63,882 nt of DNA. Origin: Magnetococcales bacterium DCbin4. Its GTDB lineage: Bacteria; Pseudomonadota; Magnetococcia; Magnetococcales; UBA8363. The stretch spans positions 1-63,882 of the forward strand of contig PEAN01000007.1 of the NCBI GenBank assembly GCA_002753735.1, given 5' to 3'. This document shows, piece after piece, positions 63,031 to 63,882 of the stretch (positions are counted from its first letter, which is position 1; every line of letters begins with the position of its first letter). The position numbers were made by a program, and so were the translations under genes. The notes beneath the pieces were generated by a model. The model was given only the letters and a program-made list of their open reading frames with translations. It was not told the DNA's origin and made no database searches.

Positions 63031-63882
63031 ATGACCCGGGAAAAATCCAAACAACAATTTTTTTGTGAATCCTGCGGTGCGGCATCCTTGCGCTGGGAAG
63101 GGCGTTGTGGTGCGTGCGGTGCCTGGAACACCATCAAGGAATTCCGTCCTGCGCGTTCGGGGGGGGGCAAACGTGCGTCGGGTGGCGGTGTTGTGGTGCA
63201 ACCGCTGTTGTTGTCCGAGGTCCAACCCGATCTTCCCTCCCGGCGTTTGATGGGTGTCGGATCGGAGTTGAACCGGGTGCTGGGGGGAGGACTGACGCCT
63301 GGTTCGGTGGTGTTGGTGGCGGGGGATCCCGGGATTGGCAAATCGACGTTGCTCATGGAGACGTTGGCCGGTTTTTCCCATTCCTGGCCGGTGTTGTATG
63401 TTTCGGGTGAAGAGTCGGTGGCGCAGTTGAAGCAACGGGCCGACCGTCTGGGCGTGCGGGGTGACCGGTTTCCCGTATTGATGGAAAATCGTCTGGAGGT
63501 CGTGTGTCAGGTGGTGGAGGAGGTCGGGCCGGAAATTTTGGTGGTCGATTCGATCCAAACCTTGGGCAGCGAATCATCCCCTTCGGCGGCGGGGACGGTC
63601 AATCAGGTGCGTGAGTGTGCCGGTCAGTTGATTCATTTGGCCAAAACCCGCAACATGGCGGTTTTTCTGGTGGGACATGTCACCAAGGATGGCCAGATCG
63701 CAGGTCCTCGGGTTTTGGAGCACATGGTGGATACGGTGCTTTATTTCGAAGGGGAACGTGGGCATGACTATCGCATTTTGCGGGCGGTGAAAAATCGATT
63801 CGGCCCTTCCAATGAAATCGGCGTCTTTGAAATGTGTCAAAGTGGTCTGAAGGAGGTTGCCAATCCTTCGGAATTGTTTTTG
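63031..63882 (+). CDS. radA: DNA repair protein RadA/Sms, partial (runs off the window)
   Basis: The 5' 284 codons are present. An N-terminal Cys4 zinc finger (CESCG with CGACG), Walker A GDPGIGKST, Walker B ILVVDSIQT and the RadA-specific KNRFGPSNEIGVFEM are all visible. RadA is a RecA-like helicase promoting branch migration in recombination. The C-terminal Lon-like domain is outside the window. The start is the first ATG before the zinc finger. Confidence 0.95.
   Translation, partial: MTREKSKQQFFCESCGAASLRWEGRCGACGAWNTIKEFRPARSGGGKRASGGGVVVQPLLLSEVQPDLPSRRLMGVGSELNRVLGGGLTPGSVVLVAGDPGIGKSTLLMETLAGFSHSWPVLYVSGEESVAQLKQRADRLGVRGDRFPVLMENRLEVVCQVVEEVGPEILVVDSIQTLGSESSPSAAGTVNQVRECAGQLIHLAKTRNMAVFLVGHVTKDGQIAGPRVLEHMVDTVLYFEGERGHDYRILRAVKNRFGPSNEIGVFEMCQSGLKEVANPSELFL

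Overview
This 63.9 kb window is bacterial chromosome from a Gram-negative proteobacterium. Several traits point to the Alphaproteobacteria/Magnetococcales neighbourhood: the order trigger factor-clpP-clpX-lon-hup, an SspB adaptor ending in a ClpX-binding tail, a KorAB 2-oxoacid:ferredoxin oxidoreductase, a dense set of c-di-GMP enzymes, and dispersed (TTGAYT)n-type repeats. That placement is inference; no rRNA or marker phylogeny was available.

Region 1 (about 1-5.4 kb) is a decaying accessory island. It holds a tyrosine recombinase that has lost its 5' end beside a repeat element, a BrnTA toxin-antitoxin pair with a frameshifted toxin, a 3' fragment of a tRNA-Ser gene (probable attachment-site scar), a frameshifted unknown gene, a probable dinB remnant and an intact topB. 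Region 2 (5.6-16.8 kb) has a periplasmic binding protein translationally coupled to a GGDEF-EAL protein. It is followed by an 1819-residue NACHT/pentapeptide/WD40 protein with 14 near-identical WD repeats behind a strong promoter overlapped by a palindrome, then a zinc-binding (CZB) diguanylate cyclase. Region 3 (16.8-19.5 kb) is korA-korB.

Region 4 (20-30.2 kb) is a complete peptide-synthesis and proteolysis cluster: circularly permuted ATP-grasp, alpha-E, transglutaminase-like, an ATP-grasp/alpha-E fusion, the bacterial proteasome homologue Anbu, and transglutaminase-DUF2126. Its biochemical product is still undefined, and it is the strongest candidate here for a poorly described system. 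Region 5 (30.2-42.8 kb) is mixed: an IS110 remnant, a B12-binding radical SAM protein, tRNA-Gly, a shikimate-kinase-like protein, two GGDEF proteins, a thymidylate-synthase-like protein fused to a DUF4346-like domain, L-2-hydroxyglutarate oxidase and folD.

Region 6 (43-50.4 kb) is the housekeeping block tig-clpP-clpX-lon-hup, followed by tRNA-Val, tRNA-Asp and dcd. Region 7 (50.5-57.8 kb) has nonulosonate/surface-glycan-like genes (NeuB-like, GT2, a NeuA-like/2-hydroxyacid dehydrogenase fusion, DUF4910) wrapped around an aldehyde dehydrogenase-DUF779 pair and a large inverted repeat element. Region 8 (58-63.9 kb) has a GAF histidine kinase, an HD-GYP protein, a secreted unknown protein, a PolB-type exonuclease, sspB and the 5' part of radA, which runs off the end.

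The linking themes are c-di-GMP signalling (four proteins with GGDEF domains plus one HD-GYP), regulated proteolysis (ClpXP, SspB, Lon, Anbu), and genome decay concentrated in the first 3 kb and around 31 kb.
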